From the NCBI RefSeq assembly GCF_000772045.1, contig NZ_CP009754.1:62001-126000 (forward strand): a DNA stretch of 64,000 nt. Reading direction: 5' to 3'. Of this stretch, positions 1-9,675 are shown piece by piece (the first letter of the stretch is position 1; every line of letters starts with the position of its first letter). The DNA is from Streptomyces sp. CCM_MD2014 (GTDB taxonomy: Bacteria; Actinomycetota; Actinomycetes; Streptomycetales; Streptomycetaceae). Under the pieces are notes generated by a model. The model saw nothing but the letters and a program-made list of their open reading frames with translations, had not been told where the DNA came from and did no database searches. The position numbers were made by a program, and so were the translations under genes.

Positions 1-59
1 TCGCGGTAGTGATGCGCCGCGGGGGGGGCACTCGGAGGAAGTACGGAGGGAGCTCCGAG

Positions 60-245
60 ATGGCGGACGACGACTTCTACACACGAGACCGGCCGGCAGA
101 TGCACCGCTGCCGGAAGATCGTCCCCGGGGCGGAGGAGGCCCCGAGGATGTGGCGGGCCGCGGCAGGAGCCGGCGGGGGAAGTTCTGGCTCATCCTCGCC
201 TTGATCGTTCTGGTGGTGATCTTTCTGGCTCTCTTTATGCCTTGA
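60..245 (+). CDS. Small single-pass membrane protein
   Basis: A 61-residue protein with an acidic, Pro/Gly-rich N-terminal half, a short basic stretch (RGRSRRGK) and one C-terminal hydrophobic helix of about 20 residues ending at the stop. The charge pattern predicts a C-terminally anchored protein with the N-terminus in the cytoplasm. The ATG at 60 is chosen because GGAGGGAG lies just upstream; the longer reading frame from position 9 is low complexity. No function is recognised. It resembles the many short tail-anchored proteins of streptomycetes. Confidence 0.6.
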   Translation: MADDDFYTRDRPADAPLPEDRPRGGGGPEDVAGRGRSRRGKFWLILALIVLVVIFLALFMP

Positions 246-850
246 GCAGGTCCGGAAGGCCCAATGCCCGCGACCAGCGCACCGTCGCCGGGGCTGAACG
301 GGGCGGCGGAGCTCGGACAGCGGGCCCGCCATGTGGCTGCAGCGGTCGGCCAACACGTGGCGGGAAGTCCGACACCTCCCCCAGCGCGTGCCGGCCGGGA
401 GTGACCACATGCGCCACATACCCGGCGTGGTGGGCGCCCGACGCCTGCCGGTGGGCCAGGTGGCCGCCCAGCGCGCCGCCGACACCGGTCAGCGTGAGTC
501 CGATCAGGCTGAGCCCTCTGCCCAGGGCGTGGCTGTTTCCCGGGAGCGTGCCATGAGGGAGGCGGTGAATACGCCCACGGCCGCGACGTCGGACAGGGCG
601 TGCACAAGGCCGACGCGCTGCTGCTGGCGGTGGAGCTCGGCCCAGTCGCCCCACCCGGAGACCGCGGCGGGAAGGGCACCTTCACCCCGGGTGAGGAAGG
701 ACGTCAGGACCCCGAACCCCGCCGGGGTCCGAGTCGACGACGTGGCCGTGCAAGATGTTGTAGAGCCTGGTCTGGAGATCCAACGCGGCCCGCGCCAGGG
801 AGGCCCCGTACCGGTCCATGTAGCTGCGTTGCTCCCACGCCGAAGGCGGC
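240..850 (-). pseudogene. Decayed DUF2231-family membrane protein
   Basis: Minus-strand frames carry pieces typical of DUF2231 proteins: GDWAEL followed by RVGLVHALSDVAAVGVFTAS (about 665-555) and, in a different frame, GLSLIGLTLTGVGGALGGHL (about 530-460). The two pieces are adjacent and colinear but need a frameshift near 540, and the upstream part (SYMDRYGAS..., LYNILHGHVV) needs another near 720. No single frame is intact, so this is called a pseudogene. In actinobacteria such proteins often carry a C-terminal Rieske-like domain; the tail here is too degraded to confirm that. Confidence 0.6.
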
Positions 851-982
851 GTTGCTGCCAGTACCTGAAAGGCGTGGCGACCGCGTCAGCGCAGACGGCG
901 ACAATCGCCGACGCCGGAGACAACGAGTCCACGTATCCCCGGGCACGGTACCGTCCTGCGCCACCAGGCTGGGCAGTTTCGT

Positions 983-1225
983 TTGGATCAGTTGGTTGTT
1001 GGTCCGGGTGTGCCGTTGACTGATGCGCAGTGGGCGCGGATCGAGCCGTCGGCTCCCGGAGTGGGTGCACCTGCCGGAGAAGTACGGCAACTGGCGAGGG
1101 GTCTACAACCGGCTGCGGATGTGGCCGCCGACGGCACCTGGGAGCGGGTGTTCACCGCCCTGGTGGCCCAGGCCGACGCGGACGAGGACCTCGACTGGGC
1201 CGTGTCGGTGGGCTCCACGACCGGG
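983..1225 (+). pseudogene. IS5-family transposase fragment
   Basis: The N-terminal signature LTDAQWARIEP is in one frame (about 1013-1045). It is followed in a second frame by LPEKYGNWRGVYNRLRMW (about 1075-1125) and in the first frame again by ADGTWERVFTALVAQADADE (about 1128-1187). These are successive blocks of an IS5/IS4-type transposase N-terminal region. About 60 residues between the first two blocks are missing and the catalytic DDE domain is absent. It is an inactive remnant with internal deletion and frameshifts. No terminal repeats were found. Confidence 0.7.
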
Positions 1226-1269
1226 GACGACGTGGTCGCGTCGCCGGGCTCCCACGGCCCCCGGGGGCC

Positions 1270-4200
1270 TCAGCATGGATCCTGCTCGGCCAGTTCCCAG
1301 TCGACGTCCCAGATGTGCACGGAGCCGTCGTCGCCGGCGGCCAGGACGTGCTGCCAGTCGGCGGTCATGCACACGGCGTTCACGTCGCAGCCGTGTCCGT
1401 CGAGCCGGCCGGCGTTCTGTCCGGTGGCGACGTCCCACAGGCGCAGCACGTGGTCCGTACCGGCGGTGAGGACGAAGCCGCCCACGGGCACGGCGTGGAC
1501 GGCGCGCAGCAGTCCCGCGCCGATCCCGGCGTCGAGGCGGCGGACGAAGCGGCCGGAGGCCAGGTGCCGGATGCGCACGCCGCCCTGCGACGGCAGCATC
1601 GTGGCCGTCACGAGGTGGCCGTCCGGGGTCAGGCACAGGGAACCGGGTCCCTCGGCCGGGTAGGTCTCCGGGATCCGGACGCAGCGGCCGGTGCCCAGGT
1701 CCCACTGGCGGACGCCCGCGTCGAGGATGCCGGCGGACAGGACGAACCGGCTGTCGGGCGTCACGCACACGGACCCGACGGGTCCCCGGTGGCCGGTCAA
1801 CGTGTGGACGCACGCGCCCGTGCCCAGGTCCCACACCCGGACGGTGCCGTCCGCGCCACCGGTCACGGCACGCCGGCCGTCCGGCGTCGCACAGACGGCG
1901 AGCACCTCGGCGCCGTGCCCGGTGAGGGTGTGGTAGCGGCCGGAGAACACGGTGTCCGGCGGGCGACGCGGGTCGATGGGCGGCACGGTGAGGTCCCACA
2001 TCCGCACGGTCCCGTCCGCGCCGCCGGTCACGGCGTACCGGCCGTCGGACGTGACGCACACGGTCAGCACCCTGCCGACGTGGCCGACGAGTTGCCGGAC
2101 ACAGCGGCCGGTGGTCAGGTCCCACACTCGGACGGCGTCGTCGGCGTGGCCGCTCGACAGGGCGTACCGGCTGTCGGGGGTGACGCAGACGCCGGTGAGG
2201 GAACCGCCGCCGCCGTCCAGGCGTCGGCTGTGCCACGCCGTCCGGAAACCGGTCGGCCGGGCGCCGGGGGCCGCGCGCCGCCAGGCCGCCATCAACTCCG
2301 GTGAGCGCTCCTGGCCCGGCAGTGACCGGGCCTCACGCAGCAACCCGAGCGCGGCCCCGATGTTCCCGCGCTCGCGCTCCCGGTCCGCCCGCGCCGCCAG
2401 TTCCTTCCCGCGGGCGTCGTCGACGGCGGCGGCCAGGGCGGCGCGGGGGCGGCACACCTGCAGCGGCGCGGGACGGGGGCGCGGCCACAGGCTGCGTACG
2501 ACGACCTTCCGGCTGCCGGCCTGGAGCAGGTACCGGCCGTCCGGGGTGAGGTGGGACCACGCCCCCGACACGTCTTCCTGCTCGAAGGCGTGGAGGCAGC
2601 GCCCGGTGGCGAGGTCCCACACGCGTGCCGGGCCACGGAGTTCCGTGGTGAGGGCCAGTCCCACGGAGGCGTCTGCGAACGCGACCCCGTCGACCAGCCC
2701 GGTGTGTCCGGCCAAGGTGCGTACGCAGTCCCCGGTGTCCAGGTCCCACAGCCGTGCCACGTCGTCGCCGCCACCGGTGAGTGCGGACCGTCCGTCCGGG
2801 CTCACGGCGAGCGCGCCCACCAGGCCGGTATGTCCGTCGAGCCGGTGCAGGCACCTGCCGCCGGGGACGTCCCAGACCCGGACGGTGAGATCGTCGTGAT
2901 CGCCGGAGGCGGTGATCACGCGCCGACCGGCCCGGTCCGCGGCCGCTTTCCGCACCGACCGGGTGTGGCCGCCGAGCGTGCCCCGGCGCAGGCCCCGGGG
3001 CCAGTCCCACACTCCGATGGCGCCGCCCTCCTCGGCGAGCAGCACGGTGCGGTCGCCGAGGAAGAGGGGACTCGCCGTCACCTCGGCGGCGGCGCGGACG
3101 ACGTAGGGGCGGCGGCGGCCGTCGAGCCGCCAGATGCGTACACGATCGCGCTGTACGGAGACCCGGTGCAGGGCCATCACGCGGAGATCGGGGGCCACGG
3201 TGATCAGGGCGGTGGGCCCCCGGCGCTTCTTGGCGCGCAGACAGGCGCCGGTGGTCAGGTCCCAGACCTTGACGACGCGGTCCGTGCCGGTACTGACGGC
3301 ATGCCGCCCGTCCGCTGCCACGTGCACCGCGTTCACCGAGTGGGGCGCGTGGCCGTCGAGGGTGCGCACCGTACGGCCGGTGGCCGTCTCGTGCAGGGTG
3401 AGCCGGCCGTCGTCGTGACCGGCCACCAGGTGCCGCCCGTCGGGCAGGGCGCGCATCACGGCCACCCTGCTGGTACCGGTCACACGGATGGTGACGGCCG
3501 GTGCCGTCGCACCCCGCTCGGTGTCGACGAGTTCCATCAACCGCCGGATGCGAGAGCGGCGTTCGGCGCTCGCCCGGTCCGTTTCCGCGGGCAGGCCCGA
3601 CCGGAGTTCGTGCAGCACGTCCGCGGCGGTGATCTCGCCGGCGCGCCAGCGCAGCACCCCCAGGTTGTAGGACGCCTCGGGGTGGCGCGGATCGGCCTCC
3701 AGGGCCCCGTGCAACAGCCGCAGCACCTCTTCGTCCCCGGCCCGCCGGAGGTCACGGAGCGACAGTGCCCGGTTGTTCAGCTCGTCGGCGCGCAGCCTGG
3801 CGGCGACCGGCCGCTCCCGGGGGTGGGCCCGCCCGGTGAGCTCCTCGTGGACGGCGGTGAGCTCGGCCGCGACCTCCGCCATGCCCGTCGGCCGGTCCTC
3901 GGGCGCGGCGGCCAGGCACCTGGACAGCAGGCCGGCGAGCCGCTCCGGCATGGGCCACAGCCGCGCCCAGCCCTCGCCGCGGGCACGGTAGTCGGCGAGC
4001 GCGTCCGCGACGGCGGCGCCCTCGAGCCAGGGACCGCCTCCGGTGAACATCTCCAGCACGGTGGCCGCGAAGCTCCACAGGTCCGTGGCGGGGCCCGTCG
4101 CGGAACCGGCGGCCTGTTCCGGTGAGCGGTAGCGCGGGGTGCCGCGGTGGGCGAGGGGTGCCTGAGCCAGTCCGAAGTCGGTGACCCTGACCTGTCCGTC

Positions 4201-4737
4201 GTCGCCGACCAGGATGTTTCCGGGCTTCACGTCCCGGTGGACCACGTGGTGCGCGTGGGCGTGTTCCAGGCCCCAGGCCGTCTGCACCGCGATGTCCACG
4301 ATCCTGGCGAGGACGGCCGGCTTCTCCCCCCGGTACAGCGCGGGGTCCTCGCCGCGCATCCGGTCCTCGAGGCTGCCGCCCTCCACGTACTCGGCGAACA
4401 CCCGGGGGAACTCGTCCACCGTGCGCACGTAGTGGCAGGCGCAGATGTGCGGGTGCAGTCCGAGGCCGACCCAGGTCCGGGCCTCCCGCTCGAAGCCCTC
4501 CCGGTCGGCCGGCCGGCTGAGCAGGTGCCGTTGAGGGCTCTTGACGGCCAGGAGCGTGTCCCATTCGAGGTGCCGGGCCGGGTAGACGACGCCCATGCCG
4601 CCGCTCCGGGGAGCGCCGGTGATCTCGTAGGTGCCGAGCAGTCGCGTGCCCACGGGCCATTCGGCCGGCCGGTCCGCGGAGGCGGTTGGTCTGCCGGTGG
4701 CGTCGAGCGTGGGGTCGTCGTCGCCGTATCGGGTCAT
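1270..4737 (-). CDS. Ser/Thr protein kinase with C-terminal WD40 propellers
   Basis: A 1155-residue protein. Residues about 30-290 form a Hanks-type kinase: Gly loop GAPRSGGMGVVY, AVK lysine, catalytic HRDVKPGN, DFG, and a YRSPEQ activation segment. About 310-365 is a TPR-like segment (ALEADPRHPEASYNLGVLRW). About 400 to the end carries roughly a dozen WD40 repeats (patterns such as VRVWDLTTGRC and LDGH), split by a charged segment, which suggests two propellers. No transmembrane helix is seen, so it is probably cytoplasmic. The ATG at 4737 overlaps the upstream stop (ATGA), making it the last gene of a coupled operon. The propellers probably recruit substrates or regulators; targets are unknown. 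Confidence 0.93.
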   Translation of the reverse strand: MTRYGDDDPTLDATGRPTASADRPAEWPVGTRLLGTYEITGAPRSGGMGVVYPARHLEWDTLLAVKSPQRHLLSRPADREGFEREARTWVGLGLHPHICACHYVRTVDEFPRVFAEYVEGGSLEDRMRGEDPALYRGEKPAVLARIVDIAVQTAWGLEHAHAHHVVHRDVKPGNILVGDDGQVRVTDFGLAQAPLAHRGTPRYRSPEQAAGSATGPATDLWSFAATVLEMFTGGGPWLEGAAVADALADYRARGEGWARLWPMPERLAGLLSRCLAAAPEDRPTGMAEVAAELTAVHEELTGRAHPRERPVAARLRADELNNRALSLRDLRRAGDEEVLRLLHGALEADPRHPEASYNLGVLRWRAGEITAADVLHELRSGLPAETDRASAERRSRIRRLMELVDTERGATAPAVTIRVTGTSRVAVMRALPDGRHLVAGHDDGRLTLHETATGRTVRTLDGHAPHSVNAVHVAADGRHAVSTGTDRVVKVWDLTTGACLRAKKRRGPTALITVAPDLRVMALHRVSVQRDRVRIWRLDGRRRPYVVRAAAEVTASPLFLGDRTVLLAEEGGAIGVWDWPRGLRRGTLGGHTRSVRKAAADRAGRRVITASGDHDDLTVRVWDVPGGRCLHRLDGHTGLVGALAVSPDGRSALTGGGDDVARLWDLDTGDCVRTLAGHTGLVDGVAFADASVGLALTTELRGPARVWDLATGRCLHAFEQEDVSGAWSHLTPDGRYLLQAGSRKVVVRSLWPRPRPAPLQVCRPRAALAAAVDDARGKELAARADRERERGNIGAALGLLREARSLPGQERSPELMAAWRRAAPGARPTGFRTAWHSRRLDGGGGSLTGVCVTPDSRYALSSGHADDAVRVWDLTTGRCVRQLVGHVGRVLTVCVTSDGRYAVTGGADGTVRMWDLTVPPIDPRRPPDTVFSGRYHTLTGHGAEVLAVCATPDGRRAVTGGADGTVRVWDLGTGACVHTLTGHRGPVGSVCVTPDSRFVLSAGILDAGVRQWDLGTGRCVRIPETYPAEGPGSLCLTPDGHLVTATMLPSQGGVRIRHLASGRFVRRLDAGIGAGLLRAVHAVPVGGFVLTAGTDHVLRLWDVATGQNAGRLDGHGCDVNAVCMTADWQHVLAAGDDGSVHIWDVDWELAEQDPC

Positions 4738-5471
4738 GCGCCCTCCCCCGGCGGTCGCAGGCCGTTGATCGCCATGGTGCAGGCCACCGGGAGCAGCGAG
4801 GGCAGGTAGACCTCCTCTTCGGGCGGGGCGGGCCAGGCCCCGGGTCCGTTCTCGATGCCGAAGAGCACGGCATAGGGATAACCGTGGCGGTGCAGCGCGG
4901 TGACCTCCTCCCAGGACACACCGGGCGCCGCGTAGGCGCGCATCCACTGCTTCATCCGCAGCAGCAGGCGCCGGGTGCGGCGCCGGTCCCGTCGGTGCCA
5001 GGCGAGGCCGTCCGCCTTGATCCTCCGGTGGACCAGCTCGGCCAGCAGGTCCCAGGCCCGCCCGTCGGTGCGGCCGGCCAGCCGGACGCTCTCCTCCGGG
5101 CCGAGGATCACCTCCAGCAGCAGGGCCTCCTCCGGATCCGTCGGCACGGGGGCGTCGGGATGCCGGGTGACCACCAGCCCGGCGGGGCCCTCGTACTCGC
5201 CCCCGTAGCTCAGCCACAGGTGCCCGCGCATCGCGAGGTCGGCGAGTTGGGCGGCCACCACCCGCCCGAACCGGTGCTCCGGCGCCTCGTTCAGCGCCGG
5301 CCACACCAACGCGCCCGCCCGCAGCAGCGTCATCTCCGCGGACACGCCGCGGAACATCAGCATCAGGCGGATGGGCCGCGGCAGCGTGTCGAGCGGGACA
5401 CCGGCTCCGGGCGGGTGCCCCATGATGCGCGTGTGCAGGCGCGCGTACGGACCGTCCGACGATCGGCTCAC
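4734..5471 (-). CDS. Kinase-operon protein resembling the DUF2207 soluble domain
   Basis: A 245-residue soluble protein lying between two kinase genes, with 4-bp ATGA overlaps at both ends, so translation is coupled. An N-terminal segment (RPIRLMLMF, then AAQLADLAMRGHLWL) looks like a small winged-helix-like unit. The C-terminal part (about 165-215, ending HGYPYAVLFGIENG) resembles the region of DUF2207 proteins that ends in LPYAxxxG. This similarity is by eye and weak. There is no catalytic motif, signal peptide or membrane helix. Placement implies a partner or substrate of the neighbouring kinases, but the function is unknown. Confidence 0.8.
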   Translation of the reverse strand: MSRSSDGPYARLHTRIMGHPPGAGVPLDTLPRPIRLMLMFRGVSAEMTLLRAGALVWPALNEAPEHRFGRVVAAQLADLAMRGHLWLSYGGEYEGPAGLVVTRHPDAPVPTDPEEALLLEVILGPEESVRLAGRTDGRAWDLLAELVHRRIKADGLAWHRRDRRRTRRLLLRMKQWMRAYAAPGVSWEEVTALHRHGYPYAVLFGIENGPGAWPAPPEEEVYLPSLLPVACTMAINGLRPPGEGA

Positions 5472-6709
5472 AGCGACTCCCCCAAGGCACGTGCGAACTC
5501 CTGGGCCGACGGTGTGGGCCGCTCGTCGCGGTCCCCGTCGGCCAGGACGCTGTCGACCAGTCTCGCAAGCCGGCCCGGGATCCGGTGCGTTCTTCGCCGG
5601 ACGGGCTGGACCGGTGCGCGCAGGACCACCTCGGCCGGGTCCGCGCCGGACGGGAAGTCACGGGGTGTGGTCCCGGTGAGCGTCCAGTACAGGCAGGCCG
5701 CCGCGGCCCACACGTCGACGCTCGGTCCGGCGTACTTGTAGTTGACGATCTGGGACCGCGGCATGAAGGCGAAGCTGCCGCCCAGGGCGCCGGTCACGGT
5801 GTGCCCGGACAGTCCCGCCCGCTCGAAGGCCTTGGCCAGGCCGAAGTCCGCGACCTTCACCTCCGGCTCGCTCCGGCGACCGGTCAGCAGGATGTTCGAC
5901 GGTTTGACGTCCCGGTGCACCATCCGGTCCGGGGGCGCCTGCTCCGGGCCGTCGCTCGCCCCGGCGGTGCGCGTGCCGTGCAGGTGTGACAGACCGTCGA
6001 GAACCTGGGTGATCAGGGCGACCCCTTGCTCGGGCATGAGCCGGCCGCCCTGTTCCGCCACCCGCTGGGCCAGGCTTCCGCCGTCGCAGTACTCACAGGC
6101 CATGAAGAGTCGCGTTCCGGTGGAACCGGCCTCCTGGAAGGCGACCAGTCGGGGATGGCGCACGGTCCTGGTGGTGCGGATCTCCCGCAGGAAGCCGTGC
6201 ACCAGCTCGGGCCGGAGGACGGCGTCGGGACGGAGCATCTTGAGCGCGCGAAGTTCCCCGGAGGGTTCGTGCCGTGCCAGATGGACGCTTCCCTGAGCTC
6301 CGCTGCCGAGTTTTCGCACAAGCGTGTAGTCGCCGGCCCGGGTGGCGTCGACCGGGGGTGGTGGACGGTGAGGTGCTGCGTGGCCGGCGCCGGTCGAGGA
6401 GACGCTCACCACCACGCCGCCGAGGCGCACCTCGTCGCCGTCGGCCAGTTCGTACGGACGCGCAGCGGTGGCCGCGAGCCTGATGCCGTTGACGTACGTC
6501 CCGTTGTGGCTGCCGAGGTCGCGCACCCGCACCGTCGGGGGGTCGATGTCGAACGCGCAGTGGCGGCGGGACACCTGTCGATCGCCGGCCGGGGCCCGCA
6601 AGTCGCAGTCCTGCGTGCGGCCCACGACGAAGGCGGCCGGTGCCCGGAAGACGAACGCGCGCACCGGCGCGACGGTGCCGCCGGCCTCCAGCCGTACCGT
6701 GCCGCCCAT
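5468..6709 (-). CDS. FHA-domain Ser/Thr protein kinase
   Basis: A 413-residue protein. Residues about 1-105 are an FHA phosphothreonine-binding domain: VGRTQDCDL, SRRHC, and DLGSHNGTYVNG. A Pro-rich linker leads to a Hanks-type kinase domain (about 127-405): LGSGAQGSVHLA, ALKML lysine, VHRDVKPSNIL, DFGLAKAF. The usual APE motif reads MPRSQ. There is no membrane helix, unlike PknB-type receptor kinases, so signalling is probably intracellular. It starts 11 bp after the upstream gene and overlaps the next by 4 bp. The FHA domain could bind autophosphorylated sites on this kinase or on the WD40 kinase of the same operon. Confidence 0.93.
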   Translation of the reverse strand: MGGTVRLEAGGTVAPVRAFVFRAPAAFVVGRTQDCDLRAPAGDRQVSRRHCAFDIDPPTVRVRDLGSHNGTYVNGIRLAATAARPYELADGDEVRLGGVVVSVSSTGAGHAAPHRPPPPVDATRAGDYTLVRKLGSGAQGSVHLARHEPSGELRALKMLRPDAVLRPELVHGFLREIRTTRTVRHPRLVAFQEAGSTGTRLFMACEYCDGGSLAQRVAEQGGRLMPEQGVALITQVLDGLSHLHGTRTAGASDGPEQAPPDRMVHRDVKPSNILLTGRRSEPEVKVADFGLAKAFERAGLSGHTVTGALGGSFAFMPRSQIVNYKYAGPSVDVWAAAACLYWTLTGTTPRDFPSGADPAEVVLRAPVQPVRRRTHRIPGRLARLVDSVLADGDRDERPTPSAQEFARALGESL

Positions 6710-6720
6710 GGCCGCCCGTC

Positions 6721-7389
6721 TCAGTCCGCGAGGGCCACGTACAACGGCGTGCCGAGCACCACCGTCGCCCCGTCCCTGCCGTCGGGATCGGGCCCGTGCA
6801 GCAGTCGCCTGGCCACGAAGTCCAAGGTCTGCGCCGGTCCCCGCAGCCCGTCGGTGGCCTCGCGGACCGCCCGCAGGGCGAGCCCGTCGGGGTCGACGGG
6901 CGGCGACGGGTCGGCAGCGTTGAACAGGGCCGCGATCCGGGGGTCGAGGCGCAGCCCGTCGAGCAGGGAGGGGAGCAGCGACCGGGCCAGCGGCGGGCCG
7001 CTCGCCGCGTCGTCCGAGGACCCCACGACGTGCCGGGTGGAGCCGCCCAGGGAGACGACGGTGTCTCCGGTGCGGCCGCCGAAGAACACCAGCGAGCTGT
7101 CGTCCCCGTGCGTCGGCGCACCCCAGCGCATCGGCAACCGGCCGCGGAAGAAGGGCCCGGGCTCCGTCACCGTCCCGATGGCGTCGTCCTTCTCCAGTCG
7201 CCTCAGCACCTTCTCCAGTCGGCTCACGGCGTCCGCGTCGGCCGTGCGTTCAACGGTCCGCTTGCCGCTGACGACCTTGAGGTCTACGCCGACCTCCGTG
7301 GTGCGCGTGCCCGCGGACGACCGGCCGAGCTGGGCCAGCAGCATGTCGACCTTGACCTCGCTGATGTACAGGTAGAACCGGTACGCCAC
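6721..7389 (-). CDS. SAVMC3_10250-like conserved protein, first gene of the kinase operon
   Basis: A 222-residue protein starting at GTG 7389, which has GGGGAGG at good spacing; the longer frame upstream lacks a site. The N-terminus FYLYISEVKVDMLLAQL matches the start of the streptomycete SAVMC3_10250 / DUF7019 family as I remember it, followed by EVGVDLKVVSG and a central strand-rich domain (SSLVFFGGRTGDTVVSLGGS). No enzymatic motif is evident. It leads the four-gene operon running down to 1270. A role as the sensed or phosphorylated client of the two kinases is inference only. Confidence 0.8.
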   Translation of the reverse strand: MAYRFYLYISEVKVDMLLAQLGRSSAGTRTTEVGVDLKVVSGKRTVERTADADAVSRLEKVLRRLEKDDAIGTVTEPGPFFRGRLPMRWGAPTHGDDSSLVFFGGRTGDTVVSLGGSTRHVVGSSDDAASGPPLARSLLPSLLDGLRLDPRIAALFNAADPSPPVDPDGLALRAVREATDGLRGPAQTLDFVARRLLHGPDPDGRDGATVVLGTPLYVALAD

Positions 7390-7561
7390 CGGGCAACCTC
7401 CCCTCACACCTGAGTGGTCAGTATGAAGCACCGTCAGCGGGCGCCGCACCGCTTCCGCCCGTCTCGGCGTCGGGTGCGCGGCTCGGTGCTGCACGGTGCC
7501 GCCCCGAGCCGGGCACCCCGTCGGCCTCCGGACGCAGGCGGATGTGCACGGCTCGGGCCGC

Positions 7562-8150
7562 GTCAAGATCGTGAACGTGACGACCGCCGCCGGAGTCGGC
7601 GTGACGACTGTGTCCCATGTGATCAGTGGCCGCCGGCCGGTGTCGGCGGCCACTCGTGCCCGGGTCGAGGACGCGGGCGCAGCCTCGGCCACCGGGCCGA
7701 CCCGTCGGCGCGCGGCCTGCGCACCCAGCGCACCGACACCGTCGGGTTCGTCGCCCCGGACATCACCGACCCGTTCAACACCGAGCCAGTGAGGCATCCA
7801 GCCCGTCGCTTGCGCCCGCGGCCTCCTGACGACGGTGTGCTGGACGCTCATGGCGGACGGTCCGCGCCTCCCGGCCGCACTGCGCCAGTCGACCGCCGGC
7901 GGCTCGACGCGACCGTGCTCGGGTGGTTCGGCGCACAGCGCGCGGACCTCGACCTGATCGCCGGTTCCGGGGCCCGCCCGTTCCGCCTCGGCACACGGGT
8001 CGCCGACGGTCCCGGTGATGGGGTGCGCGGGGTCGATGCTCTCCCCCACGCTGACGGCGGTCGTCGACCCGGCGCCAAAGATCGGCCGTTCGGCGGCCCG
8101 GCTCCTCGTCGACCGGCTCGACGGGGATGCGGGCCGCCCGGGAGGCCGTC
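7562..8150 (+). pseudogene. Broken LacI-family transcriptional regulator
   Basis: The LacI helix-turn-helix is clear (VNVTTAAGVGVTTVSHVISG, then SAATRARVE; about 7570-7670). A frameshift follows, after which GLRTQRTDTVGFVAPDITD (about 7720-7775) continues the family sequence in another frame, and the final block LTAVVDPAPKIGRSAARLL (about 8050-8110) is in a third. Much of the sugar-binding domain is scrambled or deleted, and the end abuts the phytase gene 3' end. The gene cannot make a working repressor. Confidence 0.75.
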
Positions 8151-9459
8151 AGTCGTCGAGGGCCTCCAGGACGTCGGCGAGGTCGACGAACTTGAAGCCG
8201 GTGGCCTCCCGGTCGCCGTCCTCCGGGGCCGTGTGGCCGTCCTGGACGACGAGCAGGCCGTCCGGGTACCTGCTGCCGAGCGGCTCGGCGAGCACGTCGG
8301 CGCCGTCGCACTCCTCGGAGCCGTCCAGCGACCCGGACGCGGCACCCACCCGGAAGCCGCCCTCGTACTCGTAGTCGTCGGAGCGTTCACGGTCGTAGGC
8401 GACGAACGTGTCGTCGCCCTGGCTGGAGGCGAGCAGGTAGCCGTCACCGTCGTCCTGCCTCAGCAGGGTCAGGCCCTCGACGTCCGCCGACACCCGGTCA
8501 CCGCCGAAGCCGGGGTCGTCACCCGCCAGGCACTCGTCGGAGGCCTCGTCGTACGTGGCCGGCACGCCGTACTCGCGGACCTTGTCCTGCAGGACGGGAG
8601 CACCCTTGAGGTCAGCCGGCAGGCGCCAGATGCCCACGTCCTCCTGCCCGGCGAAGAGCGTGCCCGTCTCCGGGTCGACGACCATGCCCTCGACCTGCGG
8701 ACCCTCGCCGGGATCGCCACAGGGGGCCCACTTCGTGCCGTCGGGCATCGTGAAGACGGCGGGCAGGTCCAGGGTGCGGACCTTCCGATAGGACACGGTG
8801 CCCCGGCTCGTCGGGGTCAGTTCCAGCAGCGCGATGCGGGTGGTCGCGTTCTGGCTGACGAGCGCATAGGACTTGCCGGTCGCGGAGTCCGTGTAGGCGG
8901 CCAGGCCGTAGGCGGTGCTCTCCTCGTTGACCTCCTCCTGCGAGCCGGAGAAGATCCACGGCGCCGAGGGGTCCGTGACATCGGTGAGCGGGGCGCCGGG
9001 CCGGTCGCCGTCGACGCGGTAGATGCGCAGCTTGTCGCTGCCGCGGTCGCTGACGACCGCCAGGTCCGTGGCGCCGGAGCCCAGGGGCGTGTCGTGCACC
9101 AGGTCGACGTTGTTGAAGCGGCCGGGGGCGTCGTCCGCGCCGGGCGCCGCGGGCGCGGGGACCGACTGCACCTGCCGGGCGTCGAGGTCGTAGACCCGCA
9201 GGCCGCCTTCCTTGGCCGTGGCGATGACGAGGCTGGCGTCCGGGTCGGCGGAGTTGCGCCAGATCGCCGGGTCGTCGGCGTTCGCGTTACCGCCCTCGTC
9301 GTCGTCGAACAGCGCGGCGGTCTCGGCCCGGGGAACGACCACGGGCGGTGCGGCGGGCGCCGAGGCCTCCGCCGAGGGTGTGTGCGCGACGGCGGCGGTG
9401 AACACCAGCGTCGCCGTCGCCGCGACGACACGGGAACGGCGTCTTGTGAACGCGAGCAC
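8149..9459 (-). CDS. Secreted beta-propeller phytase
   Basis: A 436-residue protein with a Sec-type signal peptide (basic start, hydrophobic core, Ala-rich end by about residue 32). The mature part carries beta-propeller phytase signatures: NADDPAIW, FNNVDLVHD, SDRGSDKLRIYRV, VEGMVVDPETGTLFAGQED, ADVEGLTL and PDGLLVVQDG. The acidic residues in these blades bind calcium in this family. It hydrolyses phytate outside the cell to release phosphate. The GTG start at 9459 has AAGGAG about 8 bp upstream. It stands alone between decayed genes; I saw no obvious PHO box. Confidence 0.92.
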   Translation of the reverse strand: MLAFTRRRSRVVAATATLVFTAAVAHTPSAEASAPAAPPVVVPRAETAALFDDDEGGNANADDPAIWRNSADPDASLVIATAKEGGLRVYDLDARQVQSVPAPAAPGADDAPGRFNNVDLVHDTPLGSGATDLAVVSDRGSDKLRIYRVDGDRPGAPLTDVTDPSAPWIFSGSQEEVNEESTAYGLAAYTDSATGKSYALVSQNATTRIALLELTPTSRGTVSYRKVRTLDLPAVFTMPDGTKWAPCGDPGEGPQVEGMVVDPETGTLFAGQEDVGIWRLPADLKGAPVLQDKVREYGVPATYDEASDECLAGDDPGFGGDRVSADVEGLTLLRQDDGDGYLLASSQGDDTFVAYDRERSDDYEYEGGFRVGAASGSLDGSEECDGADVLAEPLGSRYPDGLLVVQDGHTAPEDGDREATGFKFVDLADVLEALDD

Positions 9460-9675
9460 GGACGGTCTCCTTCGTCAGGGAAACTGGTGGGACCGGCCCA
9501 CAACCGGCGTCCGGCCGCGACCGCACCCACCCATGGGACGACGTCACATGATCGGGAACGCAGGCGGAGGGCACGCATCGCCCCGGCGACCCCTCGACGA
9601 CGGGCGCATGGCCGAGCGGTGAATGTGCCCGCCCCGCCGTCCACACGACCGGGCCGGCGCAGCGGACCGGCACCC

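Noticed and set aside
4738..5661. N-terminal extension of the WD40 kinase frame, giving 1463 residues
   Set aside because: It overlaps two real genes in another frame and has no family sequence; the ATG at 4737 overlapping the upstream stop is the natural start.
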